From assembly GCA_016705335.1 (NCBI GenBank), contig JADIYN010000080.1:1-48279 (forward strand): a stretch of DNA of 48,279 bases, read 5' to 3'. Of this stretch, positions 9,542 to 19,395 are shown in pieces (the stretch's first letter is position 1; the number at the start of each line of letters is the position of its first letter). The notes beneath the pieces are model-generated. The model was not told the DNA's origin. It did no database searches and saw only the letters and a list, made by a program, of their open reading frames with translations. Both the position numbers and the translations under genes were made by a program. The stretch comes from Draconibacterium sp. (GTDB taxonomy: Bacteria > Bacteroidota > Bacteroidia > Bacteroidales > Prolixibacteraceae).

Positions 9542-11823
9542 TTAAATCAAACTATATTCAAATAAATTAACCCCGAAACGTGATCCGAAAATTTGAGCAA
9601 CTGTAATTGCAATTAAGATTAATATCATTAAAACTAGTGCGATTATCAGTAAATATTTTCGCCATTTAACCGTGCGTTTTTTTACAAGTAACCATATAAT
9701 ACAAATACTTAAACCAATTAATAAAACAATAAATGGTTTAATAAGCCACCTTAAAAAGGTTACTACAAAAGATATCGCAACATTTTTCTCATACATCCAA
9801 ACTACTGAATGTGAAAATGTTTCGCCATTTTTTTGTCCAACGGCTTTTAAGCGGTTGTTTCCCTTTTCCAATAAAATATTTTTCCAGACCAGTGTTGCAT
9901 ATTCTCCGGTTTGAACCCCTGCAGATTCACCATTTACAAACAATTCAATATTGTCAAGGTTGGAATAAACTTTTACATCGATTTTATTTTTTTCACGGAT
10001 TGTAAATCTTGAATTTGTTATCCAAATTACAGGCGACTCCGACCAATTGGCTTTGTAGAAATAGAACACATCTTTTTTGGTTTTTCTGTCATAAGTAACC
10101 ATTCCCTTGTCGTTCATTCCAATTGCATCGCCCTCGCGTCTGAAATAAGAGCCAAAATCGAACATATTCCAGATAAAACTTCCCCAGACAAAAGGCCTGT
10201 CGTTAATGGCTTTCCAGTTTCCTTCGTGCACTGTTGTCTGAAATTCTTCAGGGTGCCAGACATGATAAAAAGGAAACGGTCTTCTTATTTTTTCTTCGTG
10301 ATGCTCAACACTTCCTCCGGCGCCGTATTCCGAAACCCCAATTTTATAATCAGGTTGCTCTTTGTGCATTTTATCCAGAAAGTCGCCTAATTTATCGGGT
10401 TTGCCGTAATACCAGCCATAATACTGATTCCATGCCAGCATTTCAGGAATTTTGTTCAGCGGGTCGCCACTGCGTGTTATAAACGTAGCCGCAACAGTTT
10501 GCCGGGTTTGATCTTCCTGATTTGCCAGCTGATGAATATCTTTTATAATATTTGTCAAAACAGAGTCAGTTTTCATCCCGATTTCATTGTAAATTCCCCA
10601 GAATAAAATGGAGGGATGGTTATAATTCTGCCTTATTAATTCCTGAAGTTGCTGCCTGGCATTTTTCCTAAAATCCTCAGAATCACGATATCCCGACTGG
10701 TCGCTGCCCACAAAAGGAATTTCTGCCCACACGATCATTCCGTTTGAATCAGCCAGCGAGTAAAAAAAATCAGCATGCTGGTAATGTGCCAACCTGATTC
10801 CATTTGCCCCGATTTCTTCAATCAACTTCATATCCTTTCGGTGGTGCTTGTTTTGCAAAGCAGCCCCAACCCCGGCAAAATCATTGTGCCGGCTCACTCC
10901 TTTAATTTTCAGGTGTTCTCCGTTCAGAAAAAAACCTTTTTCAGCATCGGAGCTGTAATACCTCAAACCAAGTGGCTGAATGATTTCATCAATAAGTTTT
11001 CCACCTTTTTTTAAGTCGATTTTTGCTGTATATAAATAGGGGTCTTTTAAACCGTTCCAGAGATGCGGATTTTCAATTTTGATTTGAATTTCAGCTTGAT
11101 TTGTTTCATTGCAACAGCCAAAAGCGTTGAAATACCTGATTGAATAACATTTCCTTCATTATCGGTTATTGTAGCTTCAACCTCCAGATTTTCATCCAAA
11201 GCTGATCCATTTGGCACTTTTACAATCACATGGATTTCAGCTTTTTCCTTTGAAACCTCTTTCTGAACAAGGTAAACACCCGGTGATGAAAAATCGAGAG
11301 GAGTAATACAAATCTTTTCAGTAATAATTAATTGTACAGGTCTGTAAATTCCACCATAAATATTGAAATCGCCGCCAAGCGGGAGCACATCTTCAGTTTC
11401 CGAATTGTCAACACTTACTTCCAAAAGGTTTTCCTCTCCATATTTTACAGCATCAGTAATCTCAAAAGTAAATGCCGAATAGCCACCTCTGTGTTCTCCA
11501 ATATTGTTTCCGTTCAATGAAACTTCAGCAACGGTTTGAACACCTTCGAACTTTAAAAACAGCCTTTTACCGGCAAGCGAATTATCGATAAAAATGCTTT
11601 TCGAATAAATCCCTTTCCCTCGGTAATATTTAAAACCCTGAGCTGCATCTTTTGAATTCCATGTGTGTGGTAAATTAACCATTTCGTTTACCGAATCTTC
11701 CCAAACAGAAGCACCTTTAAAATTCCAGTCGTTGTTTAAAGGGATGGTTTGCCTTTGTCCGGATGCATTGAAAACCAGGATGGACAGCAAAAAACCTAAG
11801 AGAAATACCTGAGTCTTTTTCAT
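9542..11823 (-). CDS. GH2 family beta-glycosidase with C-terminal membrane helices, one frameshift
   Basis: The start at 11823 gives a signal peptide (MKKTQVFLLGFLLSILVFNASGQ). Then come a GH2 sugar-binding jelly roll (NLPHTWNSKDA, YRGKGIYSKSI, GEHRGGYSAFTFEIT), an Ig-like domain and a TIM barrel. The barrel holds GVSRHNDFAGVG, IRLAHYQH, the acid/base motif NHPSILFWGIYNEIG and the nucleophile motif GVSEYGAGG. The two open pieces, 11047-11823 and 9542-10966, join if one A is restored at about 11108 (VANETNQAEI). The last 95 residues are odd: they hold two strongly hydrophobic segments (FIVLLIGLSICIIWLLV and YLLIIALVLMILILIAITVA) around a basic loop. The enzyme is therefore likely membrane-anchored by a C-terminal hairpin. 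Beta-galactosidase, beta-glucosidase or beta-glucuronidase activity cannot be chosen from sequence alone. It converges on the regulator remnant. Confidence 0.88.
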
Positions 11824-12118
11824 TAGTAAAAGTTTAAGTTCTGATCGTTTATTCAAGTTACAATATACAAAAATAGTAACTTCAAAAACTTAACCGCCCC
11901 ACCCGATAAATTGAAACCCTTTTTAAAAAACTGAAGTTATTATTGTCAGAAAAATAGAAGTTATTCAAGTTAAAATTACATTCAAAAACTGTTTGAAAAC
12001 TGAAAAATATATAAGAGTTTATATTTTGGGAAAAACCATGAATTTGAAAATATATTCAGCTTTCAGATTTATTGTTTTATTTTCATAGTTTTAAGACTCA
12101 AATTTAAAAATCAAATTT
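11824..12118. promoter_or_regulatory. Divergent intergenic region with a weak Bacteroidota-type promoter candidate
   Basis: This 295-base AT-rich stretch separates the divergent GH2 and 12119 genes and must carry both promoters. The best candidate for the plus-strand gene is TTTG at 11992-11995 and TATATTTTG at 12020-12028. That resembles the Bacteroidota -33 TTTG / -7 TAnnTTTG pattern with one extra base in the -7 box and a spacing a few bases too long. Nothing else recognisable was seen. Confidence 0.28.
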
Positions 12119-13741
12119 ATGGCAGTTGTAACTTCTATTTCCAAATTTTCGGAAAGACATTTAAAAATACGAAGGTTCATTTTTATGGTGTTTGCATTAT
12201 TGGTTTCGTTTAATATTACTTTTTCGCAAACTGCTGATACCACCTTAACAAAATTGTTTCAGAACAGTTACAAGGTGATTGATGCGATGCGCTTACCGGG
12301 AGGATTTTACCTTGATGCACTCGCTCTTGGTGGTGCGGGCGCAAAACCTGCAGCCCTTAATGCAAATGGAGTTGGATTGATATCGTTATGTATTGCCGAT
12401 TCAATGTACAAAAAAACAGGTGATAGCGTGAATTGGGATGCGAATGCGGAGAGTAAGGCTTTGCAGACAATTGATGAATGGATAAGACTGAAAAATACGC
12501 CGGGAGCAACAAATGTAAATGGATTGTTTCATCGTTATTTTAAACCTACCGATGGATCGTGGGTTTGGGTAACCGAGCACAGCACAATTGACAATGCTTT
12601 ATTGGCTGCAGGTTTTTTGTTTTGTAAAAATTACTTTCATCACAATTCCGAGATTGTCGAAAAAACTAGCACTTTGCTTAATTCGATGGATTTTACTGCG
12701 GCTATTTCAGCTCAGGGTGACAAAATGTATATGATCCTTGACGACAATGGAAATACTTCGGTTCAGGCAAATCCTTTTAATGAATACCTGATACTGGCCT
12801 GGTTTGCAAAGAATTCGAATCCTTCATTTCCGAGATATGCCAGTGCACAAACTTATTGGAATAACAAATTCAGTAATGCAAGCAGCCTTCCAAAGTTTAG
12901 TTATCCTGACGGGAACGCAACATTAAGCGAATGGACTAATTCAGCCCAACCTTCGTTTCATGTTCAGTTCTGTTTTTATTACTGCAACTATTTTGGAAAA
13001 AATGATGATTACATGACCTATTTTAAAAATGCAGCAACAGCCGATAAAACCTGGTGGCAAAACAATACAAGTCAACAAACTGCATGGGGTTGTGGTGCGG
13101 GAGAAATACCCGGAGGCGGTTATTCTGCTGATGCCGTAAACAAGAATCCCCAAAGGATTGTATCACCACATATTCTGATTGGTTTTAGCCCGATTAATGC
13201 TGAACTTCGAAATGATTTAATTGCTTTATATGATGATGGTAACGGAAATGGTATCTATCAAATACCGGCAACCAGCAGGGATTTTATATGGAGATACAAA
13301 TTAAATGAACCCAACATAAAAACTTCATATGTTCAGGCTGTGGATTTTTCGACTTTTCTTTATGGCCTTGCTGCTTTGCCCGAATACCTGGGACCTGAAT
13401 TTTTTACAAAATACAATGATTTTGATTTTAACCCAACAACAGCAGTTAACGAAGAAAAAATGAATAAAAGCCAGTTGGAAAACTCACCTAACCCATTCAG
13501 AAACCAGACTAATATATCATTCGAAATAACAGAAAAAGCTAAGGTAGTTCTTGAAATTTACAATTTAAGCGGACAGAAAATTAAAAAGTTACTCAATAAC
13601 GAAATGTCAGCCGGAAAGCACACGGTACAGTGGAATGCACGCAATGAGCATAATTTACAGATTGAACCCGGAGTTTATATCTGCCGGATGTTGATTGATA
13701 ACCAGTCACAATTTTCGAAGCAAATACTTGTAATAAAATAA
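12119..13741 (+). CDS. Secreted (alpha/alpha)6-like putative glycosidase with T9SS sorting domain
   Basis: An intact 540-residue protein. An N-terminal basic and hydrophobic stretch (KIRRFIFMVFALLVSFNITFSQ) works as a signal peptide; the first ATG is kept because it supplies the positive n-region. Residues about 40-440 show helical-toroid features: WVWVTEHSTIDNALLAAGFLF (the STxDxALLLAG pattern of PF10091 glucoamylase-like enzymes), NPFNEYLILAWFAKNS, and GCGAGEIPGGGY followed by RIVSPHILIGFSP, which resembles the catalytic-side loop order of GH144. I infer an (alpha/alpha)6 glycosidase possibly acting on beta-glucan, but no established GH family fits clearly. Residues about 455-540 (NSPNPFRNQTNISFEI, VYICRMLIDNQSQFSKQILVIK) are a T9SS type A C-terminal domain, so it is exported to the surface or medium. 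It is divergent from GH2. Confidence 0.62.
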   Translation: MAVVTSISKFSERHLKIRRFIFMVFALLVSFNITFSQTADTTLTKLFQNSYKVIDAMRLPGGFYLDALALGGAGAKPAALNANGVGLISLCIADSMYKKTGDSVNWDANAESKALQTIDEWIRLKNTPGATNVNGLFHRYFKPTDGSWVWVTEHSTIDNALLAAGFLFCKNYFHHNSEIVEKTSTLLNSMDFTAAISAQGDKMYMILDDNGNTSVQANPFNEYLILAWFAKNSNPSFPRYASAQTYWNNKFSNASSLPKFSYPDGNATLSEWTNSAQPSFHVQFCFYYCNYFGKNDDYMTYFKNAATADKTWWQNNTSQQTAWGCGAGEIPGGGYSADAVNKNPQRIVSPHILIGFSPINAELRNDLIALYDDGNGNGIYQIPATSRDFIWRYKLNEPNIKTSYVQAVDFSTFLYGLAALPEYLGPEFFTKYNDFDFNPTTAVNEEKMNKSQLENSPNPFRNQTNISFEITEKAKVVLEIYNLSGQKIKKLLNNEMSAGKHTVQWNARNEHNLQIEPGVYICRMLIDNQSQFSKQILVIK

Positions 13742-13773
13742 TTGAAATGCCCCGGATTGGAAAGCAGATTTGT

Positions 13774-15201
13774 TTAATCCAATTTCGGCAATAATTTTAT
13801 TACAGTTCCCGGGTCGTTCAAAACAACGTAAATAGCGCCATCAGGTCCTGTTTGAACATCACGAACCCGTCCCTGACCTTTTAAAATAACTTCTTCGTGT
13901 GTTACGTGTTCATTTTCAATGTCAAGTAATCGCACTTCTTCATATTTCAAAGCACCTACAAGCAATTTATTTTTCCATTTTTTAAATAAATCGCCAGTAT
14001 AATAATCCAGTCCACACACAGCAATTGAAGGCCGCCAGTACAATGAAGGCTGTTCCATCCCGGGTTTATGTGTAAATTCAGTTAAAACTGATCCATCGTA
14101 ATTAATACCATAAGAAATTACCGGCCAGCCATAATTGTTCCCGGCTTTAATTAAATTCAATTCATCACCGCCAAATGGCCCATGTTCTGTTGCCCAAACT
14201 TCTCCAGTTTCAGGATGGATTGCAATTCCCTGGATATTTCGGTTACCATATGAATAAATTGATTTGATAGCATTTGCACTATTCACAAATGGGTTGTCAG
14301 CGGGTATCGAGCCATCTTTATTTATTCGGTGGACTTTCCCGTTTGGCCGGGTGATATCCTGCGCATCATCTTTCATTCCACGTTCGCCAATGGCAAAATA
14401 CAGAAATCCGTCAGGGTCGAAAACGATTCGGCATCCATAATGGTGACGCGTTGTCTTGTACAATTCGTGCGGAGCTTCAAAAAGCGTTTCTTCGCTTGTC
14501 CAGGTATTGTTTACAATTTTCCCGCGAACAATTTTTGTCATTGCTCCCGGACGATCTTCTCCTTTGTTGGCTTTTTCGAGCACATGGCTGAAAGCGAGAT
14601 AAACCCAACCGTTTTCCTTATAATCGGGGTCAACTGCAACATCCATTAAACCACCCTGACCTTCGTTTAAAACCGTTGGTGTATTTTTTACTGCTTCGGG
14701 TTGCAATTTGCCTTTTATTACTGTCCTTAATCTACCTGGTTTTTCAGTAATCAAGGCGGTTGTGGCATCTAAAAAGTCAATTGCCCATGGAATTTCAAGT
14801 CCTTCGGCATAAGTTTCAACATTCAGTTTATAATCGAGTGTTTCCAACTCTTTTACAAGTGCCGGTTTTACTGCTCCACTGTTTTTTTCCGAATCGTTAA
14901 CGTATTTTATTACTGCATTTATTTCATTGTCTTTCAAAACCGCGCCATATGAAGGCATTCCCATATGTGTTATTCCAAATTTAATATTTCTGAACCTGTA
15001 ATTATCGGCTGCACCAAATTGCCAGATTCCGTCAATCAGGCTGGCACTGTTCCCGCCGTTTAAATCTGCTTTGTGACATGTTGCACAATATTGCTGGTAA
15101 ATGGCAGCTCCATCAGGTTGTGCGCATGCACTCAATCCCAGAAATAAAATTAATACAACTGAATAAACAGCGTTTCTTGAAATCTTAATATTAATCTTCA
15201 T
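13774..15201 (-). CDS. Cytochrome c-PQQ-dependent sugar dehydrogenase fusion lipoprotein
   Basis: A start at 15201 is preferred, because it puts a lipoprotein signal first (LILFLGLSAC, Cys26). A cytochrome c domain follows, with the heme motif CATCH at residues 39-43 and a candidate axial Met in THMGMPSYG. The larger C-terminal part is a beta-propeller of the glucose/sorbosone dehydrogenase family (PF07995): GLEIPWAIDFLD, GQGGLMDVAVDPDY, RHHYGCRIVFDPDGFLYFAIGERG, SYGNRNIQGIAIHPETGEVWATEHGP, GGDELNLIKAGNNYGWP. Such enzymes oxidise aldoses with PQQ, and the fused heme domain would pass electrons on, probably from the periplasmic side of a membrane. PQQ synthesis genes are not in the window. It converges on the 12119 gene and follows the GH-A enzyme by 74 bases, so oxidation of released sugar is a reasonable but unproven role. 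Confidence 0.88.
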   Translation of the reverse strand: MKINIKISRNAVYSVVLILFLGLSACAQPDGAAIYQQYCATCHKADLNGGNSASLIDGIWQFGAADNYRFRNIKFGITHMGMPSYGAVLKDNEINAVIKYVNDSEKNSGAVKPALVKELETLDYKLNVETYAEGLEIPWAIDFLDATTALITEKPGRLRTVIKGKLQPEAVKNTPTVLNEGQGGLMDVAVDPDYKENGWVYLAFSHVLEKANKGEDRPGAMTKIVRGKIVNNTWTSEETLFEAPHELYKTTRHHYGCRIVFDPDGFLYFAIGERGMKDDAQDITRPNGKVHRINKDGSIPADNPFVNSANAIKSIYSYGNRNIQGIAIHPETGEVWATEHGPFGGDELNLIKAGNNYGWPVISYGINYDGSVLTEFTHKPGMEQPSLYWRPSIAVCGLDYYTGDLFKKWKNKLLVGALKYEEVRLLDIENEHVTHEEVILKGQGRVRDVQTGPDGAIYVVLNDPGTVIKLLPKLD

Positions 15202-15275
15202 AACATTGGTTTTTAAATTCAATATAGAAAGAAAAAACACTTGAATTGTTCAACTGACTTACAGAAAAGCCGGGT

Positions 15276-17795
15276 TTAATTATTTTGGATGAATATTTTT
15301 TCAGTTTCAACAACCCCTTTTTCATTTTTTAAAACGGCAAGGAAGATTCCTTTGGCCAATTTATTTGTGTTTACATGAAAAGAAGATTGTTGAATATTTT
15401 TTATTTCCAAAAACTTTTCACCTCCCAAACCCAGCAATTCCATGGAATAAGCTGACGGTTTGTAATTCTGAATTTCAACCCGAAAATTACCGTTTGACGG
15501 ATTTGGAAATAATTTCATTCCTTTTTCTTTCAAATCGATATTGTTTGAATGAGTTGTATTTACCAACATTACATACATTGCATTTTCAGGAAGTGTAATT
15601 TGCAGTTCATTACCAATTTGAACCATATCAATCGTTGAAACCGGATATCCCGCAGCGTCAAGTAGCAAAGCCGAGTTAACAACTTCATTCTTAATCTTGA
15701 GAGTAACCTGTGTATTGGCACATTTCCAGGGCATTCTGCCCGTGTTTTCAATTTTAAAACCCGAAATCTTTGTGCCGCTCATGTCAAATTCTGTTGCAGA
15801 TTCTTTCCACCCGGGTGGTTGATAAACCGTACCTACCTGTATAAGTATTTTCGATGAATTCCCGATGCTTTTATCATCCATCGCCACCAATTGTATCGAT
15901 GCATATTCATTTGAAGTTTCGATAGTTACATCACTCAGTTCGAAAGTATTTTCGGTATTTGTAAAACCACAAACTCCTTGTACTGATGGCGCATCCATAA
16001 TACAAATGCCATTTTTATAATCCCATTTTAACTGGTTGGTACCCGCTTTTATCCGTTTATTTTGATAATCAATCAAATCCTCAATTTGTGGTGAAACCTT
16101 TGAACTGTCTGAATTACCCTCATAAACAACTTCAACTTTACCGGTTAAATGCGCCAGAGGCGAAACCACTGTTTCCTTTGCCGGGTTAATCCTGTCATAA
16201 CTGTCGCGGTTTGGGTCGAAGCTGTTTTCCTCACTTATCAAGGGCATTTTTCTGTCGTACATCGATTGAAGTTTGCGTTCTTCATGCACAACAGTTTCGC
16301 CTTGAGTTATATATCCTTTTCTGTAAAGAAGCGCGTTTGCCGGAAACATTGCCAGCTGACCGGGTGTTGAAATTGTCCAGCGATACATGGGATGCTGACC
16401 TCCCGGGAGGTTTGCCCATGTAAAGTAAGGATTTGAATCGAATGCTGACGAGGTTGGTGAAAACCAATAATACGAATCGACCCCGGTTAACGACATAAAC
16501 GCCGAAACTAAAAACGGTCCTTCTGCCTGGTATTTATGCGGTAAATTCCACCCACTCTCGGTAACAAGCATCGGATGCCCTTTTACCTGTTTGATATTTA
16601 CAGGTAATTTATTGGGTTCGAATAATACTGAATTGCCAACATAATTATCGCCGGGATCAATTCGCCAGCCTGCATTCGGACCAATATGGCCGGGATCGAA
16701 ATAGCGGTTTACTGCCAAAACCTCGCACGATGAATTTGCATATCTTTCGGCATCAAAAAGCAGGTTGGCATCTGCAGTTTTCCAGTTGTTTGCATTTATC
16801 AGCTGAGGGCAGTGCAAAGAGTCTCTGTAATAATCATGTATTTCCTGATAAAAATTTCGTTCGGTTTCAGTAAGAAACTGAATTTGGTCGCTCACTCGTT
16901 TCGATTTTCCCCCCGATTGAGGCTGGGTTGCATCCCAAATATTGTACAAAGCCAGTTCCCCGGCAGCCCAGTTGTCTTTGGATTGAGAAGCATTCGACCA
17001 GGCAGATTTTACAGCGGCATCCGATCCGTATTTTGCAATTGCCCATTCGTAAAACTTTTTCATAATGATTTTTTCAAACTCAGGTTTTACCGATGAGATA
17101 GTCCACCAAAAAAGTCCATCCTCATTTTTTACCTGAATAAGTGCAACAGCGGGGTCATCTTTTAGAGCAACTCCGGTAAAAGGATTTGTTTCGGTATAAA
17201 GGTATTTAACCCAGTTTTTGTACGCGTTTTTCAGGGTGTCGCTAAAGTACATAACGCCCCACAAATCATCGCTGTTTGAATAACCCGGAATTCCCCAATC
17301 TTTGATAGCCGGGTTTCCCATGTGACCGTTATGCGCCCAGAAAGGTGAAATGGTGGAATAAATTCCCTCCTTTTTCATGGCAGCTACCATTCGCCAGATT
17401 GCACTCACATCAGCTTTGTCAACATCATTTATATTTGAGCCGGTTGGGTTGATGCTGCCATGATAGCGGATCATATTAACACCCATTTTTGCAAGAAAAC
17501 GTGCAAATTTTGCAAGGTCAGCATCGCTCATATCTTTTGTGCCATCGCCGCCGTTTATGCTCCAAAACCTGATTGGCTCCCCATTTTCAGTTTGAAATGA
17601 ATTGCCATCAGATGAAAGTTGAATAAACCCGTTCTCTCCTGCTGTTTTTTCGTTTAAGTAACGCAAATCAAGCAGGGCGTTATCTGTAAATTTATCGGTG
17701 GGGTAGCTAAAACTCCAGCCATCTGCCGGAAGTTGAGCATTTGAAAAAATGGCACTTTGTATTATTACCAAAATGATTAAAAACTTTGTTTTCAT
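15276..17795 (-). CDS. Clan GH-A-like secreted glycoside hydrolase with T9SS sorting domain
   Basis: An intact 839-residue protein with a Sec signal (MKTKFLIILVIIQSAIFSNAQ). Residues about 20-480 read as a TIM-barrel glycosidase of clan GH-A: FWSINGGDGT, FARFLAKMGVNMIRYHG, AVALIQVKNEDGLFWW (Asn-Glu, candidate acid/base on strand 4) and HPMLVTESGWNLPH (candidate nucleophile Glu on strand 7). A beta-rich region of about 250 residues follows. The last 80 residues, MKLFPNPSNGNFRVEI to VVETEKIFIQ, are a T9SS type A sorting domain. The layout resembles GH5/GH42-like enzymes, but I cannot place it in a defined family. It should act outside the cell on polymer or large oligosaccharides. It lies between the PQQ dehydrogenase and a GH43 gene on the same strand. 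Confidence 0.75.
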   Translation of the reverse strand: MKTKFLIILVIIQSAIFSNAQLPADGWSFSYPTDKFTDNALLDLRYLNEKTAGENGFIQLSSDGNSFQTENGEPIRFWSINGGDGTKDMSDADLAKFARFLAKMGVNMIRYHGSINPTGSNINDVDKADVSAIWRMVAAMKKEGIYSTISPFWAHNGHMGNPAIKDWGIPGYSNSDDLWGVMYFSDTLKNAYKNWVKYLYTETNPFTGVALKDDPAVALIQVKNEDGLFWWTISSVKPEFEKIIMKKFYEWAIAKYGSDAAVKSAWSNASQSKDNWAAGELALYNIWDATQPQSGGKSKRVSDQIQFLTETERNFYQEIHDYYRDSLHCPQLINANNWKTADANLLFDAERYANSSCEVLAVNRYFDPGHIGPNAGWRIDPGDNYVGNSVLFEPNKLPVNIKQVKGHPMLVTESGWNLPHKYQAEGPFLVSAFMSLTGVDSYYWFSPTSSAFDSNPYFTWANLPGGQHPMYRWTISTPGQLAMFPANALLYRKGYITQGETVVHEERKLQSMYDRKMPLISEENSFDPNRDSYDRINPAKETVVSPLAHLTGKVEVVYEGNSDSSKVSPQIEDLIDYQNKRIKAGTNQLKWDYKNGICIMDAPSVQGVCGFTNTENTFELSDVTIETSNEYASIQLVAMDDKSIGNSSKILIQVGTVYQPPGWKESATEFDMSGTKISGFKIENTGRMPWKCANTQVTLKIKNEVVNSALLLDAAGYPVSTIDMVQIGNELQITLPENAMYVMLVNTTHSNNIDLKEKGMKLFPNPSNGNFRVEIQNYKPSAYSMELLGLGGEKFLEIKNIQQSSFHVNTNKLAKGIFLAVLKNEKGVVETEKIFIQNN

Positions 17796-17965
17796 GATCT
17801 TTCTATTTGTTCAAATCAGGTTTATTCATGGTTTGCAAAATACAAAGTAATAGACAGCATCGTAAAATTAAAGCTGTATTTATTTAGCCATTTACTTAAA
17901 ACATGTCTCAGCTGATCAACTTTTCACGTAAAAGGAACAGGATTAGCCGAAATAAAACTGCCACT

Positions 17966-19315
17966 TCATTCAAACTGAATCCAGTCAACTTCTACCGGAT
18001 TTTCATCTTTTGAAACAATAATCAGGTTATGGGTTCCAGGTTTTACATTTGAAATTTTTGATTCAACAATTTTCCAGTCTGAACTTTTTGGCAGCGTAAT
18101 TTTTGAAAGTATCGGACCATCAATTTTATCCAAATGAATTTCAAGAATTCCACCGTTTTTTGAACTTGCATTTACCTGAACCGATTTAATTTTTTCGGTA
18201 CCGAAATCCACAGAATTGTATTGAATCCATGCATTTTTGCTGTCGAGAATTGTTTTCCAGCCTGAAAAAGAGCTGACAGTGTCGATTAGTGAAATTGACG
18301 CTCCCGACTCACTTTTTAAACTGTACCTGTCGATTTCGATTTTACCCTTTGCGTTGATCAATCCCACCCCACGAAAGGTCGGAGTTACCTTTTGAATTGT
18401 TCCGTCGGCATTAAAAAACATACTGTCGATACAGGCAGAGCGGTTTTTATCGAATTTCGGCGACATTTCATTTTGATGATAAAACAGGTACCACTGTCCG
18501 TCTTTTTCAATAAACGACTGGTGGTTGGTCCAGCAGTTCAAAGGCGACTCGTCCATGATAACACCTGTCATTTTAAACGGCCCCATCGGACTGTTTCCCA
18601 TTGCATATTCCAGCCGTTCGATTTTGTTTTCCACATGCGGAAAAGTGAGGTAATAGATGCCGTTCCGCTCAAAAGTCCATGGACCTTCTTTCAGCCCTTT
18701 TGAGGGAAGGTCGGGAATTGCCACCGGCTCCGAATCCAGTTCCAGCATGTTTTCCTTCAGTTTGGCCACAAAAATATTTCCCATGGAATAATAAATATAC
18801 GCCTGACCATCTTTGTCGATTAAAATATTCGGGTCGATGCCGAAAATTCCCTGAATCGGCTCGGGTTGCGGAATGTACGGTCCTTCAGGTTTATCGGCAA
18901 CAGCAACGCCAATGCCAAAACCTTTTCTTCCGTTCGGACCGGCTATGTTTTTATTGGCGGGAAAATAGAAGTAATATTTGCCGTTTCTTTCAATGCAATC
19001 GGGCGCCCACATGCTGTATGTAGTGGAATCAACCCACGGCACTTTTTCCTGGCTGACAATCACGCCATGGTCGGTCCAGTCGGTCAGATTATCGGATGAA
19101 AAAACATGGTAATCGGCCATGCAGAACCAGTCTTTCCGCAGGTTTTTTCCCTCGGGAGCTTTTATATCGTGTGATGGGAAGAGATAAATTTTCCCGTTAA
19201 AAATCCTTGCCGATGGGTCGGCTGTAAACTGGTCGCGGATGATTGGGTTTTGAGCTGAAAGGCTGTTTATTCCAATAATTGCAGCCACCGTAATTATTAA
19301 TTTAAAATTTTTCAT
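17966..19315 (-). CDS. GH43 family arabinofuranosidase/xylosidase with C-terminal CBM6-like domain
   Basis: An intact 449-residue protein with a Sec signal ending SLSAQ. A five-bladed beta-propeller of GH43 spans about residues 22-310. The three catalytic positions are visible: the base Asp in QFTADPSARIFNG, the pKa-modulating Asp in FGIDPNILIDKDGQAYIYYS, and the acid Glu in LKEGPWTFERNGIYYLTF. Residues about 320-449 form a CBM6-like jelly roll (KNAWIQYNSVDFG, GGILEIHLDKIDGPIL, NPVEVDWIQF). The combination matches GH43 enzymes that remove arabinose or xylose from arabinoxylan. Exact specificity cannot be read from sequence. The 138-base palindromic element at 19396 separates it from the GH9 gene, so it may have its own transcript. 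Confidence 0.9.
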   Translation of the reverse strand: MKNFKLIITVAAIIGINSLSAQNPIIRDQFTADPSARIFNGKIYLFPSHDIKAPEGKNLRKDWFCMADYHVFSSDNLTDWTDHGVIVSQEKVPWVDSTTYSMWAPDCIERNGKYYFYFPANKNIAGPNGRKGFGIGVAVADKPEGPYIPQPEPIQGIFGIDPNILIDKDGQAYIYYSMGNIFVAKLKENMLELDSEPVAIPDLPSKGLKEGPWTFERNGIYYLTFPHVENKIERLEYAMGNSPMGPFKMTGVIMDESPLNCWTNHQSFIEKDGQWYLFYHQNEMSPKFDKNRSACIDSMFFNADGTIQKVTPTFRGVGLINAKGKIEIDRYSLKSESGASISLIDTVSSFSGWKTILDSKNAWIQYNSVDFGTEKIKSVQVNASSKNGGILEIHLDKIDGPILSKITLPKSSDWKIVESKISNVKPGTHNLIIVSKDENPVEVDWIQFE

Positions 19316-19395
19316 TTATTAATTTTTTTAGTTTTATATGTAAGTCAAAGATTTCTAATTATTAACCAACTTGCCAATACATTTTGTTTGTAATA

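Noticed and set aside
13742..13773. Bidirectional terminator between the 12119 gene and the PQQ dehydrogenase
   Set aside because: A 6-bp ATTGGA/TCCAAT pairing is present, but the loop is long and no T tract follows in either direction.
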